Translations under genes and position numbers: made by a program
Shown here: in pieces, positions 13,413 through 15,004 of the stretch
Numbering within the stretch: position 1 is the stretch's first letter
Layout: each line of letters starts with the position of its first letter
The notes under the pieces: model-generated
What the model was told of the DNA's origin: nothing
Databases searched by the model: none
What the model saw: only the letters and a program-made list of their open reading frames with translations
Origin: Patescibacteria group bacterium
GTDB lineage: Bacteria > Patescibacteriota > Microgenomatia > UBA10105 > UBA927
DNA length: 15,004 nt
Assembly (NCBI GenBank): GCA_003545435.1
Contig: DPYI01000055.1
Span: 1 to 15,004, forward strand
Direction of reading: 5' to 3'

Positions 13413-13478
13413 CTTCGACTTTGGTTCGACTACGCTCACCATTGCTCAGGGCTATAGTTTGAAGTGAGCGAAGTGAAC
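13413..13478. repeat. Intergenic inverted repeat with TTCGACT direct repeats
   Basis: TTCGACT occurs twice (13414-13420 and 13425-13431). The arm GTTCGACTACGCTCAC at 13424-13439 is nearly complementary to GTGAGCGAAGTGAAC at 13464-13478 (one extra base and one mismatch), with a 24-nt loop. This forms an imperfect hairpin of about 14 bp. Such GACTACGCTCACC-type sequence is, as I recall, a common intergenic repeat in Patescibacteria. No T-run follows, so it is not a canonical terminator. Confidence 0.5.
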
Positions 13479-13492
13479 ACATGGTTTGGATC

Positions 13493-13521
13493 TTGACTAA
13501 TCTTATATAATCTTATATACT
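13493..13521 (+). promoter_or_regulatory. Strong promoter of the Fic gene
   Basis: TTGACT (13493-13498), a spacer of exactly 17 nt, and TATACT (13516-13521) match the sigma-70 consensus at five of six positions each. Transcription should start near 13528, leaving a leader of about 13 nt with no clear Shine-Dalgarno before the ATG at 13541. Confidence 0.75.
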
Positions 13522-13534
13522 CGATATATAAGAT
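13500..13534. promoter_or_regulatory. Operator: three 10-bp sites over the Fic promoter
   Basis: ATCTTATATA occurs at 13500-13509 and again immediately at 13510-13519. Its exact reverse complement TATATAAGAT is at 13525-13534 after a 5-nt centre (CTCGA). The second and third copies form a perfect 10-bp inverted repeat covering the -10 and the predicted start; the first copy fills the spacer. This geometry suggests repression by a dimeric DNA-binding protein, possibly Fic itself through its C-terminal winged helix. Confidence 0.65.
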
Positions 13535-13540
13535 AACAAT

Positions 13541-14602
13541 ATGACGAACATTCGCTTTGACGAACAACTGGAACACATTACTCCGTCAATTCTTTCGGAT
13601 ATTGCCAACATAGATGAATTGAAAGGGAGATGGACCGCAGGAGCACAATTAAATCCTGTTGTGCTCAGCCGTCTCAAACAGTCAGTCCTCGTCACCTCAA
13701 CCGGTGCCTCAACCCGCATAGAAGGAGCACATCTTTCAGATGTTGAAGTGGAAAAACTCATGCGGGGTATTTCCATTGAAAAATTTAGCAATCGGGATAA
13801 ACAGGAAGTACGGGGATATTTTGAACTGCTCCAAAACGTATTTAATTCATGGGAAAGCCTTTCATTTAATGAAAGTGTCATAAAACATTTTCATAAGGAA
13901 CTGTTGAAATATGTGGAAAAAGATATTTCTCATAGAGGAGAATACAAAAAAAGCGAGAATAAAGTGCTCATGGTCAACGCGAAGGGAGAGTCGATCGGAG
14001 TTATTTTTGATACGACACCGGCATATCTGACGCCGTCCGCTATGCAAGAGCTCGCAGCATGGACAAAAAGGGCATTACAGGAAAACAGATATCACCCTCT
14101 TTTGATTGTCGGAATTTTTTTGATTGAGTTTCTTAGTATTCATCCTTTTCAGGATGGAAACGGCCGTTTATCCCGGATTCTCACAAATTTGCTTTTACTG
14201 CAGGAAGGCTATGCATATATGCCGTACGTGTCGCATGAAAAACTGATTGAAGACAACAAACCTGAATATTACCTTGCTCTTCGAACGAGCCAAAAAACAT
14301 TAAAAACCAAAACGAGAAATATGACCGCATGGTTGTCATTTTTTCTTAGAATAGTATTGAAACAATCCAGAATGGCAGTTGATTTGTTATCCGCTGAACA
14401 CATGGAAAAAACATTTTCCAAAAACCAATTAGCAGCATGGCTATACGTGCAAAAAGTCATCGAAGCAACACCGCTTGAGATAGCAAAAAATGCCGGCATT
14501 GCCCGGCCGACCGTCAATCAAGTGATGGATAAACTGATGCGATTAAAAAAAGTGGAGCGTATCGGACTGGGGCGCAGCACCCGGTACAGGATCATACAAT
14601 AG
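13541..14602 (+). CDS. Fic-family protein (AMP transferase) with C-terminal winged helix
   Basis: 353 residues. The Fic active-site motif HPFQDGNGRLSR (201-212) is intact, including the catalytic His201, the acidic Asp205 and the Arg. An inhibitory helix precedes the Fic core: ASTRIEG gives S57-x3-E61-G62, the (S/T)xxxE(G/N) motif of class II Fic proteins, whose Glu blocks productive ATP binding. The last 70 residues include ATPLEIAKNAGIARPTVNQV and LKKVERIGLGRSTRYRI, a helix-turn-helix plus wing. Fic enzymes usually move AMP from ATP to Ser, Thr or Tyr of a target protein. The combination with an HTH and a promoter covered by repeats suggests autoregulation. It stands alone, so no separate antitoxin gene is needed or seen. 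Target unknown. Confidence 0.93.
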   Translation: MTNIRFDEQLEHITPSILSDIANIDELKGRWTAGAQLNPVVLSRLKQSVLVTSTGASTRIEGAHLSDVEVEKLMRGISIEKFSNRDKQEVRGYFELLQNVFNSWESLSFNESVIKHFHKELLKYVEKDISHRGEYKKSENKVLMVNAKGESIGVIFDTTPAYLTPSAMQELAAWTKRALQENRYHPLLIVGIFLIEFLSIHPFQDGNGRLSRILTNLLLLQEGYAYMPYVSHEKLIEDNKPEYYLALRTSQKTLKTKTRNMTAWLSFFLRIVLKQSRMAVDLLSAEHMEKTFSKNQLAAWLYVQKVIEATPLEIAKNAGIARPTVNQVMDKLMRLKKVERIGLGRSTRYRIIQ

Positions 14603-14670
14603 CGTTGGGACAGTCTAAGGACAAATCAACAATATTGTTTAACAGAAAAAAATTTGATACATTATATATA

Positions 14671-14677
14671 AAGGAGG
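14671..14677 (+). promoter_or_regulatory. Shine-Dalgarno of the last gene
   Basis: AAGGAGG lies 10 nt before the ATG at 14688 and selects this frame over an overlapping frame that starts at 14605. Upstream, TTGTTT (14635-14640) and TACATT (14658-14663), 17 nt apart, are a weak promoter candidate. Confidence 0.75.
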
Positions 14678-14687
14678 AAACAAAAAT

Positions 14688-15004
14688 ATGGCAAACCAAA
14701 AAATACAATCAACAGGATGCTGCGAGCCGTTTGATCCCAAACCCTGGGAAAATAAGGAGATTACGTGGAAAGAGAAATTATTTATCAAAGACCACGTTAC
14801 CAGCTTTTTGCATATCCCTTTGAACATGGGTCAAAAAGTAATCAAGAATATGGGATTGATTGAAAAAGCACATGCCAAAGCGCCGCATCAACTCATGCTG
14901 ACTGATGAAAAATCACTGTGGGGAGCAGATATCTATATTGACGTTTCCAAAAAAGTTCCGGGCGCCTGGATGGCCACACTTTCCGGAACATTTCTCACCA
15001 AAGT
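14688..15004 (+). CDS. Conserved protein of unknown function, C-terminus beyond the window
   Basis: 105 complete codons are visible and the frame is still open at the edge. The segments CCEPFDPKPWENKEITWK, FIKDHVTSFLHIPLNMGQ, SLWGADIYIDVSKKVPGAWM and LSGTFLTKV look like a conserved, soluble protein with alternating strands and helices. I recall similar sequences, sometimes labelled only hydrolase, in uncultured bacteria and archaea, and the fold recalls the GyrI-like type, but this is from memory. The CC pair near the N-terminus and the DIYI strand are the most distinctive points. It begins 85 nt after fic with its own strong Shine-Dalgarno. Function cannot be stated. Confidence 0.75.
   Translation, partial: MANQKIQSTGCCEPFDPKPWENKEITWKEKLFIKDHVTSFLHIPLNMGQKVIKNMGLIEKAHAKAPHQLMLTDEKSLWGADIYIDVSKKVPGAWMATLSGTFLTK

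Noticed and set aside
13513..13881. Leftward 122-codon frame opposite fic
   Set aside because: It is antisense to the well-supported Fic gene, is rich in Ser/Arg as expected for a shadow frame, and has no ribosome-binding site.
14605..14823. Rightward frame of 72 codons after fic
   Set aside because: It overlaps the gene at 14688, which has a strong Shine-Dalgarno and stays open to the window edge with conserved-looking sequence.

Overview
The window looks like a chromosomal piece of an uncultured bacterium of the Candidate Phyla Radiation (Patescibacteria, probably Parcubacteria-like). This is an inference. It rests on a 30-bp double-hairpin repeat (TCCGCCAGAGGCGGA followed by TCAGCCTTCGGCTGA) that I recall from such genomes, a low-to-moderate GC content, very tight gene packing, many starts with no Shine-Dalgarno sequence, and a single large serine recombinase. 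TGA is an ordinary stop: it ends the kinase-like, formyltransferase, aminotransferase and OB-fold genes.

Left edge (1-571): the start of a leftward membrane protein leaves the window, preceded by a doubtful small ORF, a leftward promoter candidate with TGTCTCAT repeats, and otherwise non-coding DNA. Centre (572-9796): eight leftward genes. In transcription order they are glmS; then a tight run of class III aminotransferase, PurN-like formyltransferase, ThDP-dependent enzyme, protein-kinase-fold protein, nitrilase-family amidohydrolase and GNAT acetyltransferase; then nagB, which probably has its own promoter. The six middle genes are separated by at most 18 nt or overlap, and a good promoter (TTGTCT-16-TATAAT) lies just upstream. 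Together they look like a small-molecule pathway that I cannot match to a known product. One plausible chemistry is 2-oxo acid to aldehyde (ThDP enzyme), aldehyde to amine (aminotransferase), then N-formylation or N-acetylation and amide hydrolysis or transfer. The flanking glmS and nagB make and break glucosamine 6-phosphate and tie the locus to amino-sugar metabolism.

Between glmS and the right half (9797-10193) there is no convincing gene. The minus strand there can form a compact structure upstream of glmS: two interleaved 6-bp helices in pseudoknot order, two hairpins and an intrinsic-terminator-like hairpin.

Right half (10194-15004), all rightward: an OB-fold (tRNA_anti-like) protein lacking the usual signal peptide, a large serine recombinase with a terminator, a 59-residue protein, a decayed gene interrupted by one in-frame TGA, a membrane-anchored protein of unknown function, an inverted repeat, and a Fic-family AMP transferase with a C-terminal winged helix. 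The fic promoter is covered by three perfect copies of a 10-bp site. A partial conserved gene runs off the right edge. This half looks like an accessory region with recombinase, gene remnant and possible toxin or stress module.
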